From Pseudomonas sp. MWU13-2100 (lineage in GTDB: Bacteria > Pseudomonadota > Gammaproteobacteria > Pseudomonadales > Pseudomonadaceae): a stretch of 64,000 nt of DNA. The stretch's first letter is position 1, and each line of letters opens with the position of its first letter. Below the pieces are notes generated by a model. That model was not told the DNA's origin. It saw only the letters and a program-made list of their open reading frames with translations, and searched no databases. Location: positions 1 through 64,000 of the forward strand of contig NZ_JALLIX010000006.1 of assembly GCF_023242365.1 (NCBI RefSeq). Direction: 5' to 3'. This document shows positions 15,896 through 24,097 of the stretch, piece by piece. The position numbers and the translations under genes were made by a program.

Positions 15896-16019
15896 GTTCA
15901 GACGATCGCTTGGGATGCCCCCTTGGCCTGTGAGGACGGGTCGAGGGGTGTTCCAGTGCTTTTAGAATCGACCCTCTGCGTTTCCAAAGCAGCGTCTGGC
16001 AATGCACCATTGCACTCGC

Positions 16020-16310
16020 TCAATCAGTTTTCGGCCACTGCTGGGCACCGTGTAACAAGCGGATAATCTCAATCAGCTTGAGGCGGGGCCTGAGGCGATA
16101 GACAATGACGAACGGGGTTCCGCCAATGACCAGTTCACGAGTCTCTTCGATACGACCGAACCGCCCCATCTCCGGGTGATCGAGCAACTGGCTGACCTGA
16201 TGTTCAATACGATCACCCTGATCGATCGCAGCACCAGGGTTGCGCTCGCCAGTGTAATCGAGCTGTACATCACGATCCTGAATCGCACTGGGGAGCCAGC
16301 GAATAATCAA
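16020..16310 (-). CDS. RelE/ParE superfamily toxin (second module)
   Basis: This 96-residue protein has the ParE shape: RWLPSAIQDRDVQLDYTGER, DHPEMGRFGRIEETRELVI, and the terminal strands PFVIVYRLRPRLKLIEIIRL with LHGAQQWP. The GR(x)4E(x)RELV segment and the final HGAQ(x)WP are characteristic of this group. It overlaps the upstream gene by four bases (ATGA). The antitoxin here is an unusual ParC-like protein rather than a small RHH protein. It is unrelated in close sequence to the ParE at 10064. Confidence 0.85.
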   Translation of the reverse strand: MIIRWLPSAIQDRDVQLDYTGERNPGAAIDQGDRIEHQVSQLLDHPEMGRFGRIEETRELVIGGTPFVIVYRLRPRLKLIEIIRLLHGAQQWPKTD

Positions 16311-16774
16311 GAACCACCCTCCTTGATGCGTTTCGCCAACCCTGCTCGTTTCGCCGCCCAGCTTGATTTCGCCTCTTCATGCGATACCCACTGGGTATTC
16401 GGATCATCCGCTTCGATGAGCCCTTGCCGTACCTGCTCCCGAAACCATTTGTCGTGCTCGGCGGCCCCATGCGTGCGTTTCAGCGCCTCAGCACGATCTG
16501 GTCGGGTCCGGCTGGCGCTCCTGTCCTCGGGATTCCAAAGCGCAACATCGAAGGCACCAACCACAAGGCCGAGCCCGAGTAGCAGGTTCAGGGCCTGGCC
16601 AGGATTACCGAAACTGCGCGGCTCGCTACTACGCGCCTTGGCCAGTACGGCGGCGTCTCCGTTCCGGGTTTCTACTTGGACGAAAAAAACCCCGCCCTGC
16701 GCTTTCAAGGTAACACCGACGATGCCACCCGCTTCGGTGGTGGCCCGCAGTTGTTCCAACGTGAGAGTGTGCAT
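16307..16774 (-). CDS. ParC-like partition-associated protein / antitoxin
   Basis: This 155-residue protein has a beta-rich N-terminus (GGIVGVTLKAQGGVFFVQVE, RNGDAAVLAKARSSEPRSF) with a conserved FGNPGQAL motif. Its charged C-terminus (AEHDKWFREQVRQGL, SHEEAKSSWAAKRAGLAKRI) resembles small antitoxins. I recall such proteins as ParC-family stabilisation proteins beside parE genes on plasmids and chromosomes. It precedes and overlaps the toxin gene, as antitoxins do. A perfect inverted repeat in the upstream promoter region suggests autoregulation. Confidence 0.65.
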   Translation of the reverse strand: MHTLTLEQLRATTEAGGIVGVTLKAQGGVFFVQVETRNGDAAVLAKARSSEPRSFGNPGQALNLLLGLGLVVGAFDVALWNPEDRSASRTRPDRAEALKRTHGAAEHDKWFREQVRQGLIEADDPNTQWVSHEEAKSSWAAKRAGLAKRIKEGGS

Positions 16775-16798
16775 AGCGATTGCCCTATAGCATCACGA

Positions 16799-16832
16799 TT
16801 AATTGTTATTAAAGTACGCGAGTAACAATTAA
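16799..16832. promoter_or_regulatory. Inverted-repeat operator of the second toxin-antitoxin pair
   Basis: TTAATTGTTA and TAACAATTAA form perfect 10-bp arms with a 14-base spacer whose centre is the palindrome GTAC. The site is 24 bases before the antitoxin start codon in AT-rich DNA, fitting a repressor site over the promoter. Confidence 0.65.
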
Positions 16833-16847
16833 CCTGCAATTATTGTC

Positions 16848-16950
16848 GGAGCCGAGCTTGCTCGCGAGGAACGATAACGCGGTGAGCCTGCCAACACTCA
16901 CCAGCAAAATCGGCACAAGCCAGACGTCACCCGCCTACACCAAAGCCCAA
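16848..16950. repeat. Intergenic repeat, copy D
   Basis: It shares GAACGATAACGCGGTGAGCC with copies A and B, and GACGTCACCCGCCTACACC with copy A. No DUF3077 remnant adjoins this copy. The remaining bases 16951-17078 show no gene and should contain the promoter of the DUF4087 gene. Confidence 0.6.
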
Positions 16951-17078
16951 GGCCTCGCGGCAAGGCTCACGCACTTTACTGCCGCGAGAATGGCCCTACA
17001 TTCGCTATCATCACCTATGCTTTCGGCGACCACTCCAGTGCACCGCCGCCCTGTGCCGCTCACAGACAAGGACGCTCC

Positions 17079-17954
17079 ATGCCGCTCCGCTCCCTGCACA
17101 TCCAGTCAGCCCTGATCACTCTCGCGCTGACCTGCGCAATCCTGCCGGCCCACGCCGCCGACAAGGTCGAACGCCGCTGCGGCTGGTTCGAGAACCCGAC
17201 CGCGGCGAACGCCACCCTCACCGACCGTGATGGCACCTGGGAAATCGCTACTCAGGGTGGCTACCAGGCCGTAGGCGAATGGCCACAATTCAGCGATGCG
17301 CAATGGGTGCGCACCAACGGGCATTACGGCTACGGCTGCGGCTGCATGACCGCCAGCGCCGATCCCGAGACCCACCGCCTGAACCACCTCACCAACGCCG
17401 TCGCCCGCCCACTGGCGGCCTGCCGCAACGATACAACCTTGCACGAGCCGGCCAATCCGCTGGCGCCACGACCACCCGATGTGCCGGCCACAGCCAAAAG
17501 CACGAAGCCCTACCAGGCCGATGGCTTCAGCTTCAACTACCCGAAGGGCTGGAAAATCAGCAAGAACAAGGAATGCCTGAACCTCAATCAGCCAAAGACA
17601 CAGACCAACGAGGAATACACCCTCAACCTCTGCGTCCAGCACGGCACGCTGCAACAGGCCGCCGACAGCATGGTCTTTTCCCAAGAGGACGGCGTCTGGA
17701 TGCGTAGCGCCGGCATGGACTCGCCCAGCCCTGTCGACATCATCGAAGGCCCCGGCTGGAAAGGCATGCAGACGACCCAGACCTGTGGCGTCGGTGATGA
17801 AGAGACCGGCTTTCATGCCGCCGGCGGCACCTGCCTGATGGCCATCGTCTACAACGCCAAGACGCAGTTGCTGTTCGACACCGTGGGTTACTACCAGGAC
17901 TTCGACACGATTGGCGCAATCATTCGATCGGTCCGATTTGACGAGAAGCAGTAG
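17079..17954 (+). CDS. Exported DUF4087 domain protein
   Basis: This 291-residue protein has a signal peptide (about 1-27, ending PAHAAD). A DUF4087 domain (about 30-115) contains RRCGWFENPTAANATLTDRD, ATQGGYQ and GHYGYGCGCM. After a proline-rich linker (135-150) a second domain (about 150-290) has FSFNYPKGWKISKNK and several cysteines (NKECLN, LNLCVQ, TQTCGV, GTCLMA), probably disulfide-bonded in the periplasm. The function is unknown. It is a monocistronic gene. Confidence 0.75.
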   Translation: MPLRSLHIQSALITLALTCAILPAHAADKVERRCGWFENPTAANATLTDRDGTWEIATQGGYQAVGEWPQFSDAQWVRTNGHYGYGCGCMTASADPETHRLNHLTNAVARPLAACRNDTTLHEPANPLAPRPPDVPATAKSTKPYQADGFSFNYPKGWKISKNKECLNLNQPKTQTNEEYTLNLCVQHGTLQQAADSMVFSQEDGVWMRSAGMDSPSPVDIIEGPGWKGMQTTQTCGVGDEETGFHAAGGTCLMAIVYNAKTQLLFDTVGYYQDFDTIGAIIRSVRFDEKQ

Positions 17955-18008
17955 AAGGTACTCGGCGCGTAGTTTGTTCCCGGTGACCACCGCAGATCCG
18001 AGTTCAAC

Positions 18009-18656
18009 TCACGCGCCTGAAATCGGCAATGCTTTTAAGCCATTGGGTGTTTGAATATGTGCGACAAGAAACGGAGTTGAAGTGTCTTTGAGCGCATGAA
18101 GATAAACCGGCCCCGAAAAGTTTATGGCCGACAGCACCGTTCTGACTTTTTCCGGATCAGCATGGAAGACATCCAAAGCCACTAGAGAACAGCCTTTGTC
18201 TTGCATTGCGCTCGCGGGATGAGTCGCCTGCGCCCATTGGATCAGGGTCGGGGCAACCCCTCCCAAAGGGAGGCTGCCGTCCGCAGGTATCGTTATCTGC
18301 CAGGACAATGCTCCTCTGGTCATGGGCTCCACATCCCCGAGGATGTCGTGGCAAGAAGCGCTGACAGCCTGGATATCATCGGTACGCGCAACCCATGTCG
18401 CCAGGCGTGCCGGTGAGTCAGGCGCAAGTTGATCAAGACCGAACCAGCGAGGCCGACGGGGGCGTTCAGCCAATGGGTCCACCGCAATCACTTCCAGATA
18501 AAGCTCAGGACCAAGGCGAAGCAGCCGGTTATGGGTGCCCATGCGTGGATGGGCACCGCCCGGTTGAAGGTCGACGCCCAGAACGCCAGTGACGAACGCA
18601 CAGCCGGTATCAAGGTCCGGCGCCACGATAGCCAGATGATCGATGGTACTTTTCAC
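18009..18656 (-). CDS. VOC family (glyoxalase-like) protein
   Basis: This 215-residue protein starts STIDHLAIVAPDLDTGCAFV, the opening strand-helix of the glyoxalase-like (Glyoxalase_3 type) fold. A second beta-alpha unit lies at about 150-215. Metal-binding candidates include H7 and E55 (LYLEVIAV). Family members are metal-dependent lyases, dioxygenases or resistance proteins; the substrate is not predictable. Start is a GTG at 18656. It has no operon partner. Confidence 0.75.
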   Translation of the reverse strand: MKSTIDHLAIVAPDLDTGCAFVTGVLGVDLQPGGAHPRMGTHNRLLRLGPELYLEVIAVDPLAERPRRPRWFGLDQLAPDSPARLATWVARTDDIQAVSASCHDILGDVEPMTRGALSWQITIPADGSLPLGGVAPTLIQWAQATHPASAMQDKGCSLVALDVFHADPEKVRTVLSAINFSGPVYLHALKDTSTPFLVAHIQTPNGLKALPISGA

Positions 18657-18694
18657 GCGATCAGCTCCCTCAAGAAATTTTCTTCGCCCTGGTC

Positions 18695-19222
18695 TTATTC
18701 AGACTCACTCGCGCTATCACCCCGCCACACTGAACGGTGCCCTTCCCCTTCAAGCCCGGTCGCCTCACGCGACTCCCGCAACTGCCTCTTCAACGTGCGC
18801 AATGGCGGCGCATACAGAAAGCCGAACGACACGCTGTTCTTACGCCCCTTCACCGCATGATGCAGCAGGTGCGCTTGATACAGGCGCTTCAGGTAGGGAT
18901 GACGCGGTCGCGGCCGAAATGGCCAATAGCGGTGGACGACGCCGTCATGCACCACGACATAGATGATCCCGAACGCCGCCACTCCGGCGCCGATCCACTG
19001 CAGGGGCTCGTAGCCGCTATTGCCCAGCACGATCAGGGTGACGGCCACCGCCGTCAATACCAGTAGGTAGATGTCGTTGGTCTCGAAGGCGCCCAGGTGC
19101 TCCTCATGATGGGAACGGTGCAGAAACCAGCCCCAGCCGTGCATGACGTACTTGTGCGCGAGGTAACCGACCCCTTCCATGGCCATCAGGGTGCAGAAAA
19201 ACAGGGCAACGTGGGTGATCAT
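18695..19222 (-). CDS. crtZ: Beta-carotene hydroxylase CrtZ-type protein
   Basis: This 175-residue diiron membrane enzyme of the fatty acid hydroxylase superfamily has four histidine clusters: HKYVMH, HRSHHEEH, HDGVVH and HLLHHAVKGR. They are separated by hydrophobic segments (TAVAVTLIVL and GAGVAAFGIIYVVVHDG). CrtZ adds 3-hydroxyl groups to the beta-rings of carotenoids. The ATG at 19222 gives MITHVALFFCTLMAMEGVGY as the first membrane helix; longer in-frame starts add unrelated sequence. No other carotenoid gene (crtE, crtB, crtI, crtY) is in the window, so the substrate supply must be elsewhere or the substrate differs. Confidence 0.85.
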   Translation of the reverse strand: MITHVALFFCTLMAMEGVGYLAHKYVMHGWGWFLHRSHHEEHLGAFETNDIYLLVLTAVAVTLIVLGNSGYEPLQWIGAGVAAFGIIYVVVHDGVVHRYWPFRPRPRHPYLKRLYQAHLLHHAVKGRKNSVSFGFLYAPPLRTLKRQLRESREATGLEGEGHRSVWRGDSASESE

Positions 19223-19487
19223 GGAACGCCGTGAGCTCGCAGTTACGTCGAAAAAGCGGCCGGAAAATGATTCAGCCGTGCTCAAGCATACCCCGGTAGA
19301 CGGGCAAATCGAATGTGATAACTCATACAGGTGATAAACCCGTAACAAGTTGACTACGAAGCGCCAGGTACGTCGAAGTATCTTGGACATCCATTGACGT
19401 GGGCCAAACCTCCAGCAATCACGAGCAGCTGTGCTCCTGGAGAATATCGAGAGGGTAAGGCATAGCCGCCGCACAGACAGGGCATTG

Positions 19488-19620
19488 CTCAGTCGAACAG
19501 GAACACCAGCAGCATGATCACGCCCTGGACGTTGTAGCCCAGGTAGAACTTGTGCACGCCAAAAGCACCGAGGAAGAATGCCAGCAGAGCTGCTGGGATT
19601 TTCTTCGAGTTGCCGCTCGC
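19488..19620 (-). pseudogene. Fragment of a TM2-domain protein
   Basis: The minus-strand frame reads KKIPAALLAFFLGAFGVHKF then YLGYNVQGVIMLLVFLFD and stops. This is the first half of a TM2 domain (helix, GxHKFYLG turn, start of the second helix). The second helix is cut short, and no start codon with a ribosome site precedes it. The gap 19223-19487 holds nothing else recognisable. Confidence 0.6.
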
Positions 19621-19813
19621 CGCAGCGCCGTCGGCGAAATTGCGGGAAAAAGCACAGTCACTATCAGGATAAAGCCCGGGGCCCGAAGGTCCCGCGCTTC
19701 ATGCATCAGAACGCGATCCCGACCTTGGCGCCGAACGGGGAATCGAATCGGGGGCGCAAAGCCAAGCTGCCGAGCCGGCCGCAGCCGGCGTTTCAGCACA
19801 AATCAGCGTGGGC

Positions 19814-20683
19814 TCAAACCAAAGGCCGACCCATCATCCGCGTCAGGATCGCCAAGGGATTGGACTGGGTGTCGTACTGCTTGTCGGCAGGGATGTGCAA
19901 GGTCTGTTCGAGCATGTACTGGCCGGACATGACCGCATGCGGCACCTGGTCCGAGAAGCACACCCAGACCGAGCCGGCGGCAAATGGCATGGTCACCTGC
20001 TCGGCGGTTTCCTGATAGGTCTGATCGCCTTTCATGCCGTCATGCAACTGCAACATCAGATGGTCATATTCACTGCGATATGACTTGGTGATGTGCAACG
20101 CCTTCAACAAGCTGGCCTGCCAGGCCATATAGGGTTTGGCCCGTGGCAGGAACTTGCGGGCAACCGTTTCGAAAGGCTCGCCGACACGCCACACCCGCGG
20201 CACGCCCTCGGGGTTGACGTTGCTGAACACCCGCAGGATCCGCTCGCCATAGTTGGGACGCGAAGGAAAAGCGTCGACATGCAGGCGCCGGTCATCCGCG
20301 CGCCAGGACTGGGCACGGGTCTCGACCCGCATCGGACGGTAGCTGGTAGGCGCCAGGCGCAACGCGCCTTGGTAGCGGGGCAGCAGCGAGTACACCAGCG
20401 TCTGCGCCTGCTCACGGAAACGTCCGATCATCTCGGTCAGCGCCTGTTGCACGGCAGCATCGCCTTCGGCGCCCTTGAGGTGATTATTCGCATCCAGGCT
20501 GATATTACGTGCCTTGGGCGAGCGAACATCCGGACGGAGCAAGGACTTCTCTTCCTCTCGCAGTTCAAACGACAACCGGGGGAAATAAAGCACCTTGCCC
20601 GCTTCCAACGCGGCGATCCAGTCCGCGTTCACTTCAGGCATCCGCCAATCGGCGAAATCGATGCCTATTATCTGAGAATCCAT
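19814..20683 (-). CDS. kdoO: Kdo hydroxylase family protein (Fe(II)/2-oxoglutarate dioxygenase)
   Basis: This protein of about 289 residues belongs to the KdoO family that adds a 3-hydroxyl to Kdo in the inner core of lipopolysaccharide. It has the iron-binding HVD motif at 135-137 (RRLHVDAFPSRP), a distal histidine in DQVPHAVMSGQYM, and the conserved RILRVFSNVNP and PRVWRVGE segments. The ATG at 20683 (MDSQIIGIDFADW) matches the usual family start; its ribosome site (TGAGGA) is unusually close. It acts at the cytoplasmic face of the inner membrane. Loss of Kdo acidity sensitivity is a known effect of the modification. It is a lone gene. Confidence 0.8.
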   Translation of the reverse strand: MDSQIIGIDFADWRMPEVNADWIAALEAGKVLYFPRLSFELREEEKSLLRPDVRSPKARNISLDANNHLKGAEGDAAVQQALTEMIGRFREQAQTLVYSLLPRYQGALRLAPTSYRPMRVETRAQSWRADDRRLHVDAFPSRPNYGERILRVFSNVNPEGVPRVWRVGEPFETVARKFLPRAKPYMAWQASLLKALHITKSYRSEYDHLMLQLHDGMKGDQTYQETAEQVTMPFAAGSVWVCFSDQVPHAVMSGQYMLEQTLHIPADKQYDTQSNPLAILTRMMGRPLV

Positions 20684-20794
20684 TTCCTCAGGGGGCCTCT
20701 TTGGGGGAGTAGGCCTGTAATGATGCGGTGATCCGACCGACCATTGCAATGTTTTGTTACCTTCTCTGACAAGATGCCCCCCGCTCAAGAGGGC

Positions 20795-21691
20795 TCAGCT
20801 AGACACCTCAGCCGGCACCTTGCTCCGCCATTGCCTGGCATCCCTGGCCGGCGGCACGCCAAACAACCGGGCATACTCGCGACTGAATTGGGAGGCACTT
20901 TCATAGCCCACTTCAAAGGCCACCCCGGCCGCATCACCCGGCATTGCCAGCAAACGGCGGCGGGCTTCATGGAGGCGGATACGCTTCTGGTACTGGATCG
21001 GGGTCATGGCCGTGACCGCCTTGAAGTGCCGATGCAGGACCGACGGGCTCATATCGGCAAGCCGCGCCAGGTCCTCGACCCGAAACCTTTCCACATAGTG
21101 CTGGCGTATCCAGTTCAGCACCCGACGGACGCGGGACAGGCGGCTGTCGGCCCGGGCGATCTGGCGCAACATGCCCCCTTGAGGCCCCCGCAGCAGCCGA
21201 AACAGAATCTCGCGCTCCAACAACGGCGCCAGCACGGCGATTTCCTGGGGCCGCTCCATCAAGCGCAGCATCCGCCCAAAGGCATCGATCAGTTCATCAT
21301 CGGCGGCGCTGACGGCAAAGCTGCGGCCCAGGCTCTTTTCCCCGACAACCGGCATCTCCAGCAACAACGAGGCAATGACCTCGGGGTCGAAGACCAGGGC
21401 CACCGACAGGTACGGCAGTTGCGGGCTGGCGTCGATCACCTCGCCGCTGGCCGGTATTTCGGCCGAGGCGATAAAGTAGCAACCGGTACCGTACTCAAGG
21501 ATCTGATCACCGATCATCACCCGCTTCGCGCCCTGCAACACCAGGCAGATCATCGGATCGTAAAGTCCCGGCAGACGGCCGGTGCGGGTTTCGCCCATCA
21601 TGATGGAAAGCCGCGGCATACCGGTTGCGGTCTGCCGGCCCTTGGCATGCCGGCGCACGAAGTGTTTGAGTTGATCAAGTCTGTTGTTCAT
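20795..21691 (-). CDS. AraC family transcriptional regulator
   Basis: This 298-residue protein has an N-terminal AraC_N-type cupin domain (about 20-170, YDPMICLVLQGAKRVMIGDQ) and a C-terminal double HTH (about 195-290, EDLARLADMSPSVLHRHFKA, then GVAFEVGYESASQFSREYAR). It is transcribed divergently from an SDR gene across a 131-bp region, the usual arrangement for a local activator of that gene. In this subfamily the target is commonly a nearby oxidoreductase. The inducer is unknown. Confidence 0.88.
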   Translation of the reverse strand: MNNRLDQLKHFVRRHAKGRQTATGMPRLSIMMGETRTGRLPGLYDPMICLVLQGAKRVMIGDQILEYGTGCYFIASAEIPASGEVIDASPQLPYLSVALVFDPEVIASLLLEMPVVGEKSLGRSFAVSAADDELIDAFGRMLRLMERPQEIAVLAPLLEREILFRLLRGPQGGMLRQIARADSRLSRVRRVLNWIRQHYVERFRVEDLARLADMSPSVLHRHFKAVTAMTPIQYQKRIRLHEARRRLLAMPGDAAGVAFEVGYESASQFSREYARLFGVPPARDARQWRSKVPAEVSS

Positions 21692-21822
21692 GGTCGAAAA
21701 CTCTCACTCACCGCGCCAACCGTCAACCGAAGCGCCAGTAATAGGCAAGAACTAGCCAGTAACCGGCACACCCGTCCTGACGCCGACGAGCAAACTGGTT
21801 TCACCCACACAGGAGAAACCAG

Positions 21823-22545
21823 ATGCTCAAGCAAACAGTATTGATCACCGGCGCCAACAAAAGCATCGGCTTTGAAACCGCGCGGCGTCTCGGCGAGCTC
21901 GGCTACAAGGTCTGGATGGGCAGTCGCGATCTGGCTCGCGGCGAAACAGCAGCCCAGCTATTGCGCGACATGGGCCAGGATATCCAGGTCCTGCAGATCG
22001 ATACCGCCAGCGACGACAGTGTCAAGGCCGCCGCCGAGCGCGTGCAGCGGGAAGATGGCCGACTCGACGTGCTGATCAACAATGCCGCCATACTGGGCGA
22101 TATGTCGGCCCCCAGCGAGATGCAGCTGAGCACCATCAAAGCGGTTTACGAAGTCAATGTGTTCGGCCCGATCCGCACGACGCAGGCGTTCCTGCCCCTG
22201 CTCAAGGCCTCGGCCCACGCCAATATCGTCATGGTCAGTAGCGGCCTGGGCTCTCTCCACTCGCTAAGCGACCCGGACAATGAGTTCGCCTCGGTCAATA
22301 TCCTCGGCTACAACAGCTCGAAGTCGGCGCTCAATGCGGTGATGCTGTCCTTTGCCAAGGAGCTGGCGGACACTGGCATCCGGGTGAATGCCGCCGATCC
22401 GGGCTACACCAAGACCGACTTCAACCATCACCGCGGCTATCGCACGGTGGAACAGGCCGCCGAGATCATTGTCAGACTGGCGACGCTCGACCAAGACGGC
22501 GTCACCGGCGGCTACTTCGACGAGAACGGCAGCATCCCCTGGTAA
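21823..22545 (+). CDS. SDR family NAD(P)-dependent oxidoreductase
   Basis: This 240-residue classical SDR has LITGANKSIG at 7-16, an NNAA motif near 83-86, a serine in MVSSGLGSLHS and a Tyr/Lys pair in YNSSKSAL. The PG(Y)TKTDFN loop points to the carbonyl reductase-like group using NADPH. It should reduce small carbonyls or quinones. It is divergent from, and probably controlled by, the AraC regulator. A GGAG ribosome site precedes the ATG. Confidence 0.87.
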   Translation: MLKQTVLITGANKSIGFETARRLGELGYKVWMGSRDLARGETAAQLLRDMGQDIQVLQIDTASDDSVKAAAERVQREDGRLDVLINNAAILGDMSAPSEMQLSTIKAVYEVNVFGPIRTTQAFLPLLKASAHANIVMVSSGLGSLHSLSDPDNEFASVNILGYNSSKSALNAVMLSFAKELADTGIRVNAADPGYTKTDFNHHRGYRTVEQAAEIIVRLATLDQDGVTGGYFDENGSIPW

Positions 22546-22638
22546 TCGGCCCCTTCTCCAAGGCTGTGATCCTCGCCCCCAGGGCAGTGAAACAACGCGA
22601 GGACCGGCATCCGTCGGCCCTCGTGATTCCGCCAGCCG

Positions 22639-23103
22639 CTAACAGGTTCTCACATTCGCCAGACGCGAGCGCCTGAGCTCATCCGCCACACTGAACTGCA
22701 AAATGGCCGCGCCCTCCTGAGAACGCATCAGCCACAAGTTATAGTCACCTGCACTGTTGCTGAGCAATTTATAGTACGTCGCCTGCCACATCCTGCTCAT
22801 GACCGCTTGTGACGGCGCCTTGTACAGCTGGCAAAAACTGCCTTCGACATCGCATTGAAGATCCGAGGTCAGGCCGTCCAATGTGACGCGCAAATACCCC
22901 TCCTCCTCACGACCGCCCTCTTCGGGGGAGAAGGAACCGAGCACTTTCCCGGCCTGACTGGCCTCACTATAGAAACAGGTTATTTCCCCGACAAAATCAT
23001 GTCCCGCCAACACCTGAAAACAGGGCCAGATCTCATCCGGCCATTCAAAGGTATCGAGCATGGGTAGAAATAAATACTTACCGATCAAGTCATTGAATGT
23101 CAT
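22639..23103 (-). CDS. Hypothetical protein, 154 residues
   Basis: No family was recognised. The protein is acidic, cytoplasmic and rich in aromatic residues (MTFNDLIGKYLFLPMLDTFE, WPDEIWPCFQVL). It has a central EEGGREEEGYLRVTLDG segment and an end with SVADELRRSRLANVRTC. Its base composition is somewhat less GC-rich than the flanking genes. Small acidic orphan proteins of this kind are sometimes immunity proteins, but no toxin gene is adjacent. Confidence 0.6.
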   Translation of the reverse strand: MTFNDLIGKYLFLPMLDTFEWPDEIWPCFQVLAGHDFVGEITCFYSEASQAGKVLGSFSPEEGGREEEGYLRVTLDGLTSDLQCDVEGSFCQLYKAPSQAVMSRMWQATYYKLLSNSAGDYNLWLMRSQEGAAILQFSVADELRRSRLANVRTC

Positions 23104-23214
23104 AACACGCCCTCCTTTGGCATGAATTCAAACTATAGACGCTTGAAATACCTCTTCGAAGTTAGTGTATGAACGACTGTTTCAAGAAAGTACTTCCCGT
23201 GTCGGCCAGTCGCC

Positions 23215-24003
23215 TCATGTCTCCAACTGTACAACCTCGATCCCCATTCGCCGATAAGCCTCGATATCCTCCGACGGTACAAAGTGCTCGGTGAGCATCG
23301 TCTGCAAACGCGTGCAGGGCGCCACCACAAACGGTTCCACCGCCCCAAGCTTGTCGGCCGTGGTCACCGCCACCACGTGCGAGGCGCTGTCGAGCATGGC
23401 CTGTTTCACGGCGACTTCGTCGTAATGCAGGGAGGTAATCCCCATCTCCGGGTGAATCGCGCAGACGCCGGTAAACAGCAGGTCGGCCTTGATGCCCTGG
23501 ATCAGGCGCACCGCCTCATGCCCACCAGAGGCCATGGTCGCCGGGTTGAGCTTGCCGCCGGCCAGGATCACGGTGATGCCCGGATGTTCTGCCAGGGTCA
23601 TGGCGATCATCGGTGAACAGGTGACGGCGGTGAGCGACAGCCCGGACGGCAGCGACTGGGCGATCTGCAAGGTGGTGCTACCCGAGTCGAACAGCACGAT
23701 CTGCCCCGGCTCGACACGGCGTGCCGCTATCCGGGCCAGGCGGGTTTTTACTTCATTGGGTTCGGCGACCCGGGTGAAGTAGTCCTTGCCGGTGTCCTTG
23801 GGACGCGGCAACGCACCGCCATGGACCCGCTGCAACAGCCCGGCCTGGGCGAGCTCGGCAAGGTCGCGGCGGATGGTGTCTTCCGAGACCGCGAAATGCT
23901 GGCCCAGCTCCGAGGCCATGACCTTGCCGTCCCGTTCGAGCAACAACAGGATCTTTTGCCGCCGCAGGTGTGGCAGCTCCGACGCTTGGTGAACGTTTTG
24001 CAT
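23215..24003 (-). CDS. DeoR/GlpR family transcriptional regulator
   Basis: This 262-residue protein has an N-terminal DeoR-type HTH (about 10-65, RRQKILLLLERDGKVMASEL, VSEDTIRRDLAELAQAGLLQ) followed by the VHGGALP linker. A sugar-phosphate-binding DeoRC domain (about 80-240) contains ILFDSGSTTLQIA-like FDSGSTTLQIAQSL and GGKLNP. Such repressors respond to phosphorylated sugars or polyols. No sugar catabolic gene is next to it, so its targets are remote or it acts only on itself. The ATG at 24003 is preferred; an upstream in-frame start would add 20 atypical residues. Confidence 0.85.
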   Translation of the reverse strand: MQNVHQASELPHLRRQKILLLLERDGKVMASELGQHFAVSEDTIRRDLAELAQAGLLQRVHGGALPRPKDTGKDYFTRVAEPNEVKTRLARIAARRVEPGQIVLFDSGSTTLQIAQSLPSGLSLTAVTCSPMIAMTLAEHPGITVILAGGKLNPATMASGGHEAVRLIQGIKADLLFTGVCAIHPEMGITSLHYDEVAVKQAMLDSASHVVAVTTADKLGAVEPFVVAPCTRLQTMLTEHFVPSEDIEAYRRMGIEVVQLET

Positions 24004-24097
24004 GTTTATGCCTGAGTCTGCATGTTTGTGCCGATTTATACGAGACTCCAGGACGAATGGCAACTCTGGGCGAAGCGACGCTCAGATAAAGGACACC

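Noticed and set aside
19518..20083. Plus- and minus-strand frames around the TM2 fragment and the KdoO 3' end
   Set aside because: They overlap better supported sequence and their translations are Arg/Ser-rich without motifs.
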